From the NCBI RefSeq assembly GCF_003363015.1, contig NZ_QRAP01000003.1, positions 62,001 to 126,000 on the forward strand: a stretch of DNA of 64,000 nucleotides. Direction: 5' to 3'. Position numbers and translations under genes: made by a program. The stretch comes from Enterobacillus tribolii. Its GTDB lineage: Bacteria; Pseudomonadota; Gammaproteobacteria; Enterobacterales; Enterobacteriaceae. Every line of letters starts with the position of its first letter. The first letter of the stretch is position 1. This document shows, piece after piece, positions 1 to 8,861 of the stretch. The notes under the pieces are model-generated. The model was not told where the DNA came from and searched no databases. It saw only the letters and a list, made by a program, of their open reading frames with translations.

Positions 1-379
1 GCCATTGCCGTCACGGGGCGTATGCTGGTATCTCGCCAGCGGCCTGCTGCTGCTTTTCACTCTGGCCCTCGGCGCTTATACCTTCTTCGGCAATCCGCTT
101 TCCCGGCCTGTCGCCCTGACGCCGATTTCCCACAGCCAGTGCGAGCTGCTGGTGAACGACGACATGCTCAACACCGCTGCCGGCAAAACCAATTTCGACG
201 CCGTGCGTCAGCGGCTGGCGCTGAAATGCCAGCCGGGCGAACGTTTCGTGTTCTTCTACGGCGACAAACTACAAACCAACGGGTTGGGACGGGTCTTCCT
301 CGCGCATTGCGCCATGCACGAAGCCAATCCGTTCAGCTACTGTGACAACTATTTTTATTATTCATGGAATCCGCAATGA
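1..379 (+). CDS. C-terminal part of a membrane-anchored winged-helix regulator (partial)
   Basis: The reading frame is open to the left edge, so the gene is cut by the window and its start is not visible. What remains is one hydrophobic segment (about residues 8-27 of the visible part, WYLASGLLLLFTLALGAYTF) followed by a periplasmic-type domain of about 95 residues with several cysteines (SQCELL, ALKCQPG, AHCAMH, YCDNY). This layout fits the C-terminal half of a ToxR/CadC-like regulator, with a cytoplasmic winged helix, a single membrane span and a periplasmic sensor. It overlaps the next gene by four bases (ATGA), so the two are cotranslated. Such regulators are often paired with FidL-like proteins. 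The DNA-binding half lies outside the window, so the family call is inference from context. Confidence 0.5.
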   Translation, partial: PLPSRGVCWYLASGLLLLFTLALGAYTFFGNPLSRPVALTPISHSQCELLVNDDMLNTAAGKTNFDAVRQRLALKCQPGERFVFFYGDKLQTNGLGRVFLAHCAMHEANPFSYCDNYFYYSWNPQ

Positions 380-891
380 AACTGACCGCCAAAATGCTGT
401 TCCTGCTTTCACTGTTGCTGTTCCTGCTGGTCGCCGCGGCCTCCGTCTACCGCCTGTCATCGCAGGGCGATGGCATGATGACCTGCTCAACCAAGGCAAT
501 CATGCGGTTTGAAAACATGGAGAAAGAAAACGTTAACGGCAATATTCATTTTACCTTCGGCGCCAACGGCAACGGCTCGATCGTGGTGGAGGGCTACACC
601 GACTCCGACGCCGGCTGGCTCTACCTGCAACGTTACGTGAAGTTCACCTACACCACCAAACGCATCTCCGCCACCGATCGCCACTACCGCATCAGCAAGT
701 GGGAATCGTCCGCGTCCTCCATCGATCAATCCCCGAACGTCATTTTCGACTACTTCATGCGTGAAATGTCAGACAGCCATGACGGCCTGTTCCTCAATGC
801 CCAGCAGTTGAATGGCACCTCCCTGCTGCTCAGCTCAATCAATTCACCGCTGTTCATCTGCACCCTGAAGCCCGGCAGCAAGTTCGGCTGA
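376..891 (+). CDS. FidL-like putative inner-membrane protein
   Basis: A 171-residue protein starting at the ATG that overlaps the preceding stop codon (ATGA). An in-frame ATG at 364 is also possible but would give a larger overlap. Residues 1-25 form an N-terminal signal anchor (KLTAKMLFLLSLLLFLLVAA). The rest is a predicted periplasmic domain with a cysteine near each end (MTCSTK and FICTLK) and beta-rich alternation. It resembles the FidL-like family, found next to CadC-type winged-helix regulators in enterobacteria. Its molecular function is unknown; a role as partner of the upstream membrane regulator is inferred from the overlap. It could equally be an unrelated small membrane protein. 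Confidence 0.5.
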   Translation: MKLTAKMLFLLSLLLFLLVAAASVYRLSSQGDGMMTCSTKAIMRFENMEKENVNGNIHFTFGANGNGSIVVEGYTDSDAGWLYLQRYVKFTYTTKRISATDRHYRISKWESSASSIDQSPNVIFDYFMREMSDSHDGLFLNAQQLNGTSLLLSSINSPLFICTLKPGSKFG

Positions 892-1321
892 CAGTCACGT
901 CGCCATCACTTCACCCAACAAATAATAAAACGCACGATTTGCTTTCACTCCCCAAATTCCCCTTCCGCTAAAGCGTGAACTCTCCCGCACTTTACCCCGT
1001 CGCCCAAAGCCAATAATCACCATTTATTTATCAAGCCATTAACAAAAACAAACGGGCCTTTACCTTCCCTTCATCCCGCGCTTTCCCGCACATTCTCAAC
1101 GCTAAATCACCCGCCACAAAACAGGATGAACAGATAAATAGCCCCGTTAAAAACATCAAAAATCAGAATAAAAAACCATATCAACCCACTTACCGAATTT
1201 ATATTCCGTTTGTTTCCCAGGCTCATATAGTGACTGCGGACGTCCTTTCTGCGCCTGCGCAGCACCGGCGCAGCAGGCGGACGGTAACAAAATGGAAACC
1301 TGTTCTGTGGAGGAAACAACA
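892..1321 (+). promoter_or_regulatory. Upstream region of the choline microcompartment operon
   Basis: This 430-base non-coding stretch separates the FidL-like gene from the first shell gene and must hold the operon promoter. The part from about 905 to 1225 is AT-rich. I could not pick out a convincing sigma-54, FNR or CRP site. Just before the first gene the leader contains an inverted repeat, CGCCTGC at 1252-1258 and GCAGGCG at 1273-1279, within a very GC-rich run. The ribosome site GGAGGAAAC lies at about 1310 ahead of the ATG at 1322. Confidence 0.45.
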
Positions 1322-1600
1322 ATGGGTGAGGCATTAGGTTTGATCGAAACCAAAGGGTTGGTGGCCTGCATTGAAGCCGCCGACGCCATGTGCAAGGCGG
1401 CCAACGTTGAGCTGATCGGCTATGAAAACGTCGGTTCCGGGCTGGTCACCGCCATGGTGAAAGGGGACGTCGGCGCGGTGAAGGCCGCGGTGGATTCCGG
1501 CGTAGAGTCGGCGCGGCGCATCGGCGAAGTCGTGACTTCGCTGGTCATCGCCCGCCCGCACAACGACATCGGCAAAATCGTGATTAAACACAAAGCATAA
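1322..1600 (+). CDS. cmcA: Hexameric microcompartment shell protein (BMC-H), first of three tandem copies
   Basis: A 92-residue single-domain BMC-H protein of the PduA/EutM type. It opens with [13 protein letters not shown], carries the family motif [12 protein letters not shown], and has the pore loop ENVGSGLV around residues 35-42. Six copies form a hexagonal tile with a small central pore that passes substrates into the choline compartment. The ATG at 1322 is chosen over an in-frame codon 30 bases upstream because GGAGGAAAC sits at the right distance and the family begins exactly here. It is the first gene of the operon, with 17 bases before the next copy. Its protein is nearly identical to its two neighbours apart from the C-terminal 30 residues. 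The symbol follows the cmc/cut naming of GRM2 loci. Confidence 0.93.
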   Translation: MGEALGLIETKGLVACIEAADAMCKAANVELIGYENVGSGLVTAMVKGDVGAVKAAVDSGVESARRIGEVVTSLVIARPHNDIGKIVIKHKA

Positions 1601-1617
1601 CGGCGGAGGAATACAAG

Positions 1618-1902
1618 ATGGGTGACGCATTGGGTCTGATTGAAACCAAAGGGCTGGTGGCTTGCATTGAAGCCGCCGACGCCATGTGCAAAGCGGCCAA
1701 CGTCGATCTGATCGGCTATGAAAACGTCGGCTCCGGGCTGGTTACCGCCATGGTGAAAGGCGACGTCGGCGCGGTGAAGGCCGCGGTGGACTCCGGCGTG
1801 GAGGCTGCGCAGCGTATCGGTGAAGTCGTGACGTCGCTGGTGATTGCCCGCCCGCACGGCGACATTCAAAAAATCGTCGCGCAGTACAAAGTGGCCGAAT
1901 AA
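1618..1902 (+). CDS. cmcB: Hexameric microcompartment shell protein (BMC-H), second tandem copy
   Basis: A 94-residue BMC-H protein ([13 protein letters not shown] start, ENVGSGLV pore loop). It differs from the first copy mainly at its C-terminus, which ends [11 protein letters not shown]. The body up to about residue 60 differs at only two positions (E3D, E30D). GGAGGAA lies just before the ATG. It assembles hexamers and could form mixed facets with its neighbours. Tail differences in BMC-H proteins usually affect contacts on the lumenal or outer face, so this copy may tune shell packing; that is inference. Confidence 0.93.
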   Translation: MGDALGLIETKGLVACIEAADAMCKAANVDLIGYENVGSGLVTAMVKGDVGAVKAAVDSGVEAAQRIGEVVTSLVIARPHGDIQKIVAQYKVAE

Positions 1903-1917
1903 CGCAAGGAAAACACG

Positions 1918-2196
1918 ATGAAAGAAGCACTCGGATTGATTGAAACCAAAGGGCTGGTGGCCTGTATCGAAGCGGCCGACGCCATGTGCAAGGCGGCCAA
2001 CGTTGAGCTGATCGGCTATGAAAACGTCGGCTCCGGCCTGGTCACCGCCATGGTGAAAGGCGACGTCGGCGCGGTAAACGCGGCGGTGGATTCCGGCGTG
2101 GAAGCGGCCAAACGCATCGGCACGGTCGTCAGCCACCGCGTGATCGCCCGTCCGCACAACGACATCGAAAAAATCGCCGCGCAGCACAAGGCCTGA
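1918..2196 (+). CDS. cmcC: Hexameric microcompartment shell protein (BMC-H), third tandem copy
   Basis: A 92-residue BMC-H protein beginning [13 protein letters not shown] with the same ENVGSGLV pore loop. It has distinctive changes in the second half: GAVNAAVD instead of GAVKAAVD, and [13 protein letters not shown] instead of [20 protein letters not shown] precedes the ATG at normal spacing, 15 bases after the second copy. A 56-base stretch (1975-2030) is identical to the corresponding DNA of the first copy (1379-1434), which points to recent duplication or gene conversion. A 59-base gap then leads to the aldehyde dehydrogenase gene. Confidence 0.93.
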   Translation: MKEALGLIETKGLVACIEAADAMCKAANVELIGYENVGSGLVTAMVKGDVGAVNAAVDSGVEAAKRIGTVVSHRVIARPHNDIEKIAAQHKA

Positions 2197-2255
2197 CGTC
2201 AGCGGCCATCGGCAAGAGAGGCCATCCACGCTTTTAGTTTGCAGAGGAACAAGTG

Positions 2256-3887
2256 ATGATTGCATTAGACAAAGATTTGCAATCCAGGCAGAACGCCCGC
2301 GACCTGGTGCGCGAAGCCAAAAAGGCACAGGCGGTTCTGGCGAAGTTTTCGCAGGAGCAGATCGACGCCATCGTGAAAAACGTGGCGCAGGAAGCGGCGC
2401 GCCACGCCGAAGAACTGGCCAAAATGGCCTGTGAGGAAACCGGCTTCGGCAATTGGCAGGACAAGGTGCTGAAAAACACCTTCGCTTCACTGCGTGTCTA
2501 TGACGCCATCAAAGCGATGAAAACGGTCGGCATCATCCGTGACGACCAGGCCAACCGGGTGATGGAGGTCGGCGTACCGTTGGGCGTTATCTGCGCGCTG
2601 GTGCCCTCCACCAACCCGACCTCGACCGTTTTCTACAAAACCCTTATTGCCCTGAAAGCCGGTAACGCCATCATCTTCTCGCCCCACCCGAATGCCCGTC
2701 AGTGCACCTGGAAGGCGATTGAAATTGTCAAAAATGCAGCCATTGCCGCCGGCGCGCCGGCCGGTGCGGTCAGCGCCATAACGCAGCTCACGCTGGACGC
2801 CACCCGCGAGCTGATGCACAGCAAAGACGTTTCGCTGATTCTGGCGACCGGCGGCGAAGGCATGGTGCGCGCCGCCTACGCTTCCGGCACGCCGACAATC
2901 AGCGGCGGGCCGGGCAACGGCCCCGCCTTTATCGAACGCAGCGCGGATATCCGCCAGGCGGTCAGCGATATCATCACCAGCAAGACGTTCGACAACGGGG
3001 TAATCTGCGCCTCCGAGCAGTCGGTCATCGTTGAAGACTGCATTTACGCAGAAGTCCGGCAAGAACTTGAAGCGCAGGGCGCTTACCTCATGAATGACGA
3101 TGAGGCCGCGCGGGTAGCCGCCATGCTGCTGCGCGCCAACGGCACCATCAACCCGGAAGTCGTGGGCAAAACCGCTGTCTGGCTCAGCCAGCGTGCCGGA
3201 TTCACCGTTCCTGCCGGCACACGGGTGTTAATCGCGCGCCAGGACACCGTCTCACACAACAATCCCTATTCGCGGGAAAAACTCTGCCCGATCCTCGGCC
3301 TGTACGTCGAAGCCGACTGGCAGGCGGCCTGCCGCCGGGTTATGGAGCTGCTGACCAACGAAGGGCTCGGTCACACCCTGGTGATTCATACCCGCAACCA
3401 GGACGTAATCCGCGAATTCTGCCTGGAGAAACCGGTTCACCGCATTCTGATCAACACCCCGGCGGCGCTGGGCGGCATCGGCGCCACCACCAATATTTTC
3501 CCCGCGCTGACGCTGGGCTGCGGCGCGGTGGGCGGCGGTTCCAGCTCCGATAACGTCGGCCCGCTGAACCTGATGAATATCCGCAAGGTCGGCTACGGCG
3601 TACGCTCCGTTGATGAACTGCGCGCCTCAGGCGCCACGCCCGCAGCGGCGCCGGCGGTTGCGGCTACCCCTGCGGCACCGCGCTACCAGACCAGCATTCT
3701 CGATGACGATCGCTTCAACCGGCCCGCGCACGTCAGCGCACCGGCGGCGCCAGCCGGCGCTCAGCCCGCGGACGACCGTTTCGTCAGTCATACGACTGCG
3801 CTGTGCAACGCCTCTTCCAACGGCGATATCACCGAGGAAAACGTCGAGCACATCATCAAACAGGTGCTCGCACGCCTGGGTAAATAA
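2256..3887 (+). CDS. cutF: CoA-acylating acetaldehyde dehydrogenase of the choline microcompartment
   Basis: A 543-residue PduP/EutE-type enzyme that oxidises the acetaldehyde released by choline cleavage to acetyl-CoA with NAD+ inside the shell. The aldehyde dehydrogenase fold fills residues 1-450, with the catalytic cysteine at Cys251 in NGVICASEQS and the nucleotide-binding region around PSTNPTSTV. It is followed by an alanine/proline-rich linker (about 455-515) and a short amphipathic C-terminal helix, EENVEHIIKQVLARLGK. This has the form of an encapsulation peptide that attaches cargo to the shell. The ATG at 2256 follows AGAGGA at correct spacing; a GTG directly before it is less likely. 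The C-terminal placement of the tag distinguishes it from PduP, where it is N-terminal. Confidence 0.93.
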   Translation: MIALDKDLQSRQNARDLVREAKKAQAVLAKFSQEQIDAIVKNVAQEAARHAEELAKMACEETGFGNWQDKVLKNTFASLRVYDAIKAMKTVGIIRDDQANRVMEVGVPLGVICALVPSTNPTSTVFYKTLIALKAGNAIIFSPHPNARQCTWKAIEIVKNAAIAAGAPAGAVSAITQLTLDATRELMHSKDVSLILATGGEGMVRAAYASGTPTISGGPGNGPAFIERSADIRQAVSDIITSKTFDNGVICASEQSVIVEDCIYAEVRQELEAQGAYLMNDDEAARVAAMLLRANGTINPEVVGKTAVWLSQRAGFTVPAGTRVLIARQDTVSHNNPYSREKLCPILGLYVEADWQAACRRVMELLTNEGLGHTLVIHTRNQDVIREFCLEKPVHRILINTPAALGGIGATTNIFPALTLGCGAVGGGSSSDNVGPLNLMNIRKVGYGVRSVDELRASGATPAAAPAVAATPAAPRYQTSILDDDRFNRPAHVSAPAAPAGAQPADDRFVSHTTALCNASSNGDITEENVEHIIKQVLARLGK

Positions 3888-3915
3888 GGCATACGGACAG
3901 AAAAGGCGGAAAACC

Positions 3916-4173
3916 ATGATTCTCGCAAAAGTAGTCGGACACGTAGTCGCAACGCAGAAATGCGATGAGCTCAGGGGCAGCAATCTGCTGATGATCACCG
4001 CCCTCGATGACGATCAGCAGCCGCTGAAGGACAAAACCTACGTAGCAGTAGACAGCGTAGGGGCCGGCATCAACGACATCGTGCTGGCAGAGGCATATTT
4101 CGCCCTGAACAAAGATCGTTACAAAGCGATGTCCGTCGTCGCCATCGTCGAGAAGGTTTTCCGGGACCGCTGA
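3916..4173 (+). CDS. cmcD: Pentameric microcompartment vertex protein (BMC-P, EutN/CcmL family)
   Basis: An 85-residue protein of the EutN/CcmL/PduN family, beginning MILAKVVGHVVATQK and containing the family signatures LLMITALDDD and VAVDSVGAGINDIVL. Five copies form the pentamer that closes the twelve vertices of the polyhedral shell. It is the only vertex gene in the locus. The ATG at 3916 follows GGCGGAAAACC. The 28-base gap before it contains AAGGCATACGGACAG, a motif that recurs ahead of the activase gene. No trimeric (BMC-T) shell gene is present, as is usual for GRM2 loci. Confidence 0.93.
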   Translation: MILAKVVGHVVATQKCDELRGSNLLMITALDDDQQPLKDKTYVAVDSVGAGINDIVLAEAYFALNKDRYKAMSVVAIVEKVFRDR

Positions 4174-4188
4174 GGAGTGAATAACGTC

Positions 4189-5343
4189 ATGAGTGAGTTT
4201 TTGATTAAACCCCGCATCCATTTCGGCCCTGACGCGCTGAACATGCTCGGCGGACTGAAGGCGACGCGGGCCTTGCTCGTCACCGACAAGGCGATGGTAC
4301 GCTTCGGCCTGGCCGGGCGGGTCATCGCCCTGCTGGAACGAACCGGCGCGGAATGCCGCATCTACGACGACGTGCTGCCCGATCCGGACATCGCCGCCGT
4401 CGTCAGCGGCATGAAGGTAATGGATGCCCACTACCCGGACCTGATTGTCGCGCTGGGCGGGGGGTCGGTCATTGACGCCGCGAAAGCCGTGATGTTCACC
4501 CTGTGGCACGCCCGTCAGCAGGAAGGAAAGGCACGGCCCCGCTTCGTCGCCATTCCGACCACCAGCGGCACCGGCTCGGAAGTTACGGCGTTTTCCGTGG
4601 TGAAAGCGCGTACCGAAAAGCTGGTGCTGGTGGACGAATTCATGCTGCCGGACGTCGCCATCCTCGACCCGTCGCTGGTGACGTCGGTACCGCCGGCCAT
4701 CACCGCCGACACCGGCATCGACGTTCTGTGCCACGCGCTGGAAGCTTACGTTTCCCACAATGCCAGCGACTTTTCAGACGCCCTGGCGGAGAAAGCGGCA
4801 GCGCTGATCTTCAGTCATCTGCCGGACTGCTACCACCACGGCGACGATCTGACCGCGCGTGAAAAAATCCACAACGCCTCCTGCCTGGCCGGCATGGCGT
4901 TTACCAACGCGTCGCTGGGCATTACCCACAGCCTGGCGCACGCATTAGGCGGTACGTTCCGCATTCCGCACGGGCGGGCCAACGCGCTGCTGATGACCCA
5001 GGTCGTGGCGTTCAACGCCGACTACGCGGGGCTGTGCAACACGCCGGCCACCCGCAAGTATGCCGATATGGCGCGCCTGCTGGGGCTGCCCGCCGCCACG
5101 CCGCGTGAGGGCGTAACCAGCCTGCTGGTCGCCATCGACGCCCTGAAAGAGAACATGAATCTGCCCGCCAGCATCGCCCAGGCCGGCGTTGACGCGCAAG
5201 AATTTGAACGACGTTTGCCGGAGATGGTGGCGCAGGCGCTGCGCGACAACTGTACCCCGACCAATCCGCTGGTGGCGGATGCCGGCACCCTGACCGCACT
5301 TTACCGTCGCGCCTACGCCGGAACAGACGTCAGCACGATGTAA
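4189..5343 (+). CDS. cutO: Iron-dependent (class III) alcohol dehydrogenase of the choline microcompartment
   Basis: A 384-residue Fe-ADH that reduces acetaldehyde to ethanol, regenerating NAD+ inside the compartment. The nucleotide-binding motif GGGS is at residues 90-93 and TTSGTGSE at about 124-131. The metal ligands appear as Asp178 and His182 (DVLCH), His247 and His261 (H-x13-H), with the spacing expected for this family. The ATG at 4189 is preferred to a GTG at 4177 because the GAGGAGTGA ribosome site just after the vertex-gene stop is then about ten bases away. I see no obvious encapsulation helix at either end, so it may be carried in by its partners. Confidence 0.93.
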   Translation: MSEFLIKPRIHFGPDALNMLGGLKATRALLVTDKAMVRFGLAGRVIALLERTGAECRIYDDVLPDPDIAAVVSGMKVMDAHYPDLIVALGGGSVIDAAKAVMFTLWHARQQEGKARPRFVAIPTTSGTGSEVTAFSVVKARTEKLVLVDEFMLPDVAILDPSLVTSVPPAITADTGIDVLCHALEAYVSHNASDFSDALAEKAAALIFSHLPDCYHHGDDLTAREKIHNASCLAGMAFTNASLGITHSLAHALGGTFRIPHGRANALLMTQVVAFNADYAGLCNTPATRKYADMARLLGLPAATPREGVTSLLVAIDALKENMNLPASIAQAGVDAQEFERRLPEMVAQALRDNCTPTNPLVADAGTLTALYRRAYAGTDVSTM

Positions 5344-5383
5344 CTCACGATTACGGAATAAAAGAACATCAGGAGAGGCTCAC

Positions 5384-8300
5384 ATGGCCAAATATGCATT
5401 AACGCCGCGCGTGAAAGTGCTGGCGGAGAGATTACTCACCCACAAAACCAGCATCAGCCCGGAGCGCGCCGCCATTCTCAGCACGCTGGACAGCGACATT
5501 GCCGGCACGCCGCAGTTGGTCAAACCGGCACGCCGCTTCTATGAACTGATGCAGAAGCTGCCGCCGGTCGTCGGTCAGGACGAACTGATCGTCGGCGGCC
5601 AGGCCTCCGCACCGCGCAGCGCCGTCTTTCACAGCGAAGCGGAGCTGAATGCGGATTCCGTTTATCGCTTTCTCGGCCTGAACTACGACATCGCTTCACC
5701 GGACTACCTGCTGGTTATCGAAAAAGGCGTGCTGGCGATCAAACAGCAGTTGGAAGAGCGGGTTCGCAGCATCGGCAGCGCGGTCAGCCGCGGCGGTATG
5801 GACGAAGCGAACGCCGGAAAAGCGGCGATTTATGCCTGCGACGGGCTGCTGCAACTGGCGGCGTCGCTGGCGAACCGGGCGGAACAACTGGCCGCCGGAG
5901 AAAGCAATGCTTACCGTAAGGCCGAATTGCTGGATAACGCGGCAATTTTGCGCAACGTCCCGGCCCGGCCGGCGCAAACCTTCCGCGAAGCCCTGCAGGC
6001 GTTCTATCTGCTGCAACTGGCGCTGCATCTCGACAACGGCAGCTACGCGGTTAACCCGTGCGGCCTGGACAAAGCGCTCTACCCCTGGCTGCGCCGCGAT
6101 CTGGACAGCGGCCGGCTGACGACAGAGCAAGCCTATGAACTGGTCGAAAGCCTGTGGCTGAAGCTGGCTGAACTGTCCGAAGTCCGCACCGTCAGAACGC
6201 CGGACGGTTATCCGCTGTTCGACGCCATGATGCGCGGCGAAAGCACGCTCGCTATCAACGAACTCTCTGAAATGCTGCTCAGCGCGCGCGATAACCTGAC
6301 CGCGCTCAACGGCAATTTGCAGGTGCGCCTGTATCAGGGCCATGCTGCACAGCCGGCCGCGACTGCACACTATGCCGGAGCAAGCGCGCACTACGCCGCA
6401 GCGGCAACCCCGGCTGAAACCAAGGTGATGGAAGGCCTGACGCCGCGCATGCAGCGCCTGCGCGACCATTATCTGCGCGCCCGTCCGAGCGTTTCCATCT
6501 ATCGCGCCCAGGCTTTTACCGAGGTTGCGAAGAATAACCCCGGCCTGCCGCCGATTCTGCTGCGCGCCAAAGCCTTCCGCCACGCCTGCGAAACCGCCCC
6601 GATCCTGATTCAGGCCGATGAGCTGATCGTCGGCCATCCGTGCGGCAAACCGCGCGCCGGCGCCTTCTCGCCGGATATCGCCTGGCGCTGGGTGAGGGAC
6701 GAACTGGATACCATGAGCACCCGCCCACAGGACCCGTTCGAAATCACCGAAGCAGATAAAAAGATTATCCGCGAAGAGATCGTCCCCTTCTGGGAAGGGC
6801 GTTCGCTGGATGAGATCTGCGAAGCGCAGTACCGCGAAGCAGGCGTCTGGAGCTTCAGCGGCGAAACCTTCGTCAGCGACCTCTCCTACCACCAGATCAA
6901 CGGCGGCGGCGACACCTGCCCCGGCTACGACGTGCTGCTGTTTACCAAAGGCATGAACGGCATCAAGGCCGACGCCGAAGCGAATCTGGCGCGGATGAAT
7001 ATGGAAAACCCGGAAGACATTGACCGGATTTACTTCTACAAGGCCGCCATCGAAACCTGTGAAGGCGTGATGAGCTACGCCCGTCGCATCGCCGAACACG
7101 CCACGAACCTGGCCGCTGCCGAACCGGACGCTCACCGTCGCGCCGAGTTGCTGACCATTGCCGAGGTTAACCGCAACGTCCCGGCCAACCCGCCCGTTAC
7201 GTTGCAGGAAGCCCTGCAAAGCATCTGGACCGTCGAGTCCCTGTTCGAAGTGGAAGAGAACCAGACCGGCCTGTCGCTGGGCCGCCTCGACCAGTATTGC
7301 TACCCGATGTATCAGGAAGATATCCGCACCGGCCGCCTGACCGAAGAACAGGCGCTGGAAATGATGCAGGCGTTTATCCTGAAATGCGCCGAGCTGATGT
7401 GGATGTCCAGCGAAGCCGGGGCGAAATACTTCGCCGGCTACCAGCCGTTCATCAACCTGACCGTCGGCGGTCAGAAGCGCTCCGGCGGCGATGCCTGTAA
7501 CGATTTAACCTACCTGATCATGGACGCGGTGCGCTTCATTAAGGTCTATCAGCCATCGCTGGCCTGCCGTATTCATAACCAGTCGCCGCAGAAGTACATG
7601 GAAAAAATCGTTGATGTAGTGAAAGCCGGTATGGGCTTCCCTGCCTGCCACTTCGATGATTCCCACATCAAAATGATGCTGCGCAAAGGCTTCGACTTCG
7701 AAGACGCGCGCGACTACTGCCTGATGGGCTGCGTGGAGCCGCAGAAATCCGGCCGCATTTACCAGTGGACCTCTACCGGCTACACCCAGTGGCCAATCGC
7801 CATCGAATTCGTCCTCAACCGCGGGCGCATGGTGCTGTTCGACAGCCACCAGGGCCTCGACACCGGCCCGCTCGGCGCGCTGACGACCTTCGACGACTTT
7901 GAGCGGGCGGTGAAGGAGCAGGTGGCGCATATCGTCCGTCTCTCCGCCATCGGCACCGTCATCAGCCAGCGCGTACACCGCGACGTCGCGCCGAAGCCGT
8001 TGATGTCGCTGCTGATCGAGGGCTGCATGGAGAGCGGAAAAGATGTCGCCGCAGGCGGCGCGATGGTCAACCACGGCCCCGGCCTGATTTTCTCCGGCCT
8101 GGCGACCTACGTCGACTCCATGGCCGCCATCCGCAAGCTGGTCTATGAAGATCGCAAATACACGCTGGAGCAGGTCCGCGACGCACTGCTGGCTAACTTC
8201 GACGGCCATGAAGCGATGCGCCGCGACTGCCTGAACGCACCCAAGTACGGTAACGACGACAACTACGCCGACGACTTCGCCCTGGACATCACCGAGTGGA

Positions 8301-8806
8301 CGGAGCGCGAGTGCCGCAAGTACCGGATGCTCTACTCCACCCTCAGCCACGGCACGCTGTCCATCTCCAACAACACGCCGATCGGCGAACTGACCAACGC
8401 CACGCCGAACGGACGCCTGGCCTGGATGCCGCTTTCCGACGGCATCAGCCCGACGCAGGGCGCGGACAAGCTGGGGCCGACGGCCATCATCAAGTCCGTC
8501 AGCAAGATGAACGTGGAGACCATGAATATCGGCATGGTGCATAACTTCAAGTTCCTCAAAGGGCTGCTGGACACGCCGGAAGGCCGTAACGGCCTGATCA
8601 CCCTGCTGCGCACCGCATCGATTCTGGGCAACGGGCAGATGCAGTTCAGCTACGTCGACAACGAGGTGCTGAAGAAAGCGCAGTTAGAACCGGAGAAATA
8701 CCGCGACCTGATCGTACGTGTGGCCGGTTACAGCGCCTACTTCGTCGAGCTGTGCAAAGAGGTTCAGGACGAAATCATCAGCCGTACCGTCATTGAGAAA
8801 TTCTGA
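5384..8806 (+). CDS. cutC: Choline trimethylamine-lyase, long (type II) glycyl radical enzyme
   Basis: A 1140-residue glycyl radical enzyme that cleaves choline to trimethylamine and acetaldehyde. Compared with the 846-residue Desulfovibrio enzyme every diagnostic residue is present at an offset of exactly 294: Tyr502, Asp510, Phe689, catalytic Cys783 with Glu785 (GCVEPQ), Thr796 and the radical Gly1115 (RVAGYSAYF). The additional N-terminal residues (about 1-310) are a second copy of the enzyme's own N-terminal half, lacking the choline-binding segment and both radical residues. They are joined by an alanine-rich linker (about 318-348). Long CutC proteins are typical of enterobacterial GRM2 loci, where the extension has been suggested to help encapsulation. 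AGGAGAGG precedes the ATG. It needs activation by the following gene product. Confidence 0.97.
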   Translation: MAKYALTPRVKVLAERLLTHKTSISPERAAILSTLDSDIAGTPQLVKPARRFYELMQKLPPVVGQDELIVGGQASAPRSAVFHSEAELNADSVYRFLGLNYDIASPDYLLVIEKGVLAIKQQLEERVRSIGSAVSRGGMDEANAGKAAIYACDGLLQLAASLANRAEQLAAGESNAYRKAELLDNAAILRNVPARPAQTFREALQAFYLLQLALHLDNGSYAVNPCGLDKALYPWLRRDLDSGRLTTEQAYELVESLWLKLAELSEVRTVRTPDGYPLFDAMMRGESTLAINELSEMLLSARDNLTALNGNLQVRLYQGHAAQPAATAHYAGASAHYAAAATPAETKVMEGLTPRMQRLRDHYLRARPSVSIYRAQAFTEVAKNNPGLPPILLRAKAFRHACETAPILIQADELIVGHPCGKPRAGAFSPDIAWRWVRDELDTMSTRPQDPFEITEADKKIIREEIVPFWEGRSLDEICEAQYREAGVWSFSGETFVSDLSYHQINGGGDTCPGYDVLLFTKGMNGIKADAEANLARMNMENPEDIDRIYFYKAAIETCEGVMSYARRIAEHATNLAAAEPDAHRRAELLTIAEVNRNVPANPPVTLQEALQSIWTVESLFEVEENQTGLSLGRLDQYCYPMYQEDIRTGRLTEEQALEMMQAFILKCAELMWMSSEAGAKYFAGYQPFINLTVGGQKRSGGDACNDLTYLIMDAVRFIKVYQPSLACRIHNQSPQKYMEKIVDVVKAGMGFPACHFDDSHIKMMLRKGFDFEDARDYCLMGCVEPQKSGRIYQWTSTGYTQWPIAIEFVLNRGRMVLFDSHQGLDTGPLGALTTFDDFERAVKEQVAHIVRLSAIGTVISQRVHRDVAPKPLMSLLIEGCMESGKDVAAGGAMVNHGPGLIFSGLATYVDSMAAIRKLVYEDRKYTLEQVRDALLANFDGHEAMRRDCLNAPKYGNDDNYADDFALDITEWTERECRKYRMLYSTLSHGTLSISNNTPIGELTNATPNGRLAWMPLSDGISPTQGADKLGPTAIIKSVSKMNVETMNIGMVHNFKFLKGLLDTPEGRNGLITLLRTASILGNGQMQFSYVDNEVLKKAQLEPEKYRDLIVRVAGYSAYFVELCKEVQDEIISRTVIEKF

Positions 8807-8861
8807 CCGGACGAAAAAAGGCATACGGGCAGGGACGCCTGGTTTTACCGAGGAAACGAGA

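Noticed and set aside
892-1321. FNR or sigma-54 site for the choline operon
   Set aside because: Only half-site-like TATCAA and ATCAAA words are present; no full consensus with correct spacing.
1420-2490. 356-codon antisense frame across the shell genes
   Set aside because: It is opposite three real, strongly conserved shell genes, has a repetitive composition mirroring them, and shows no ribosome site or known family.
5696-7219. 507-codon antisense frame opposite the choline lyase gene
   Set aside because: It has no family similarity that I recognise, and the opposite strand encodes the enzyme with every active-site residue.
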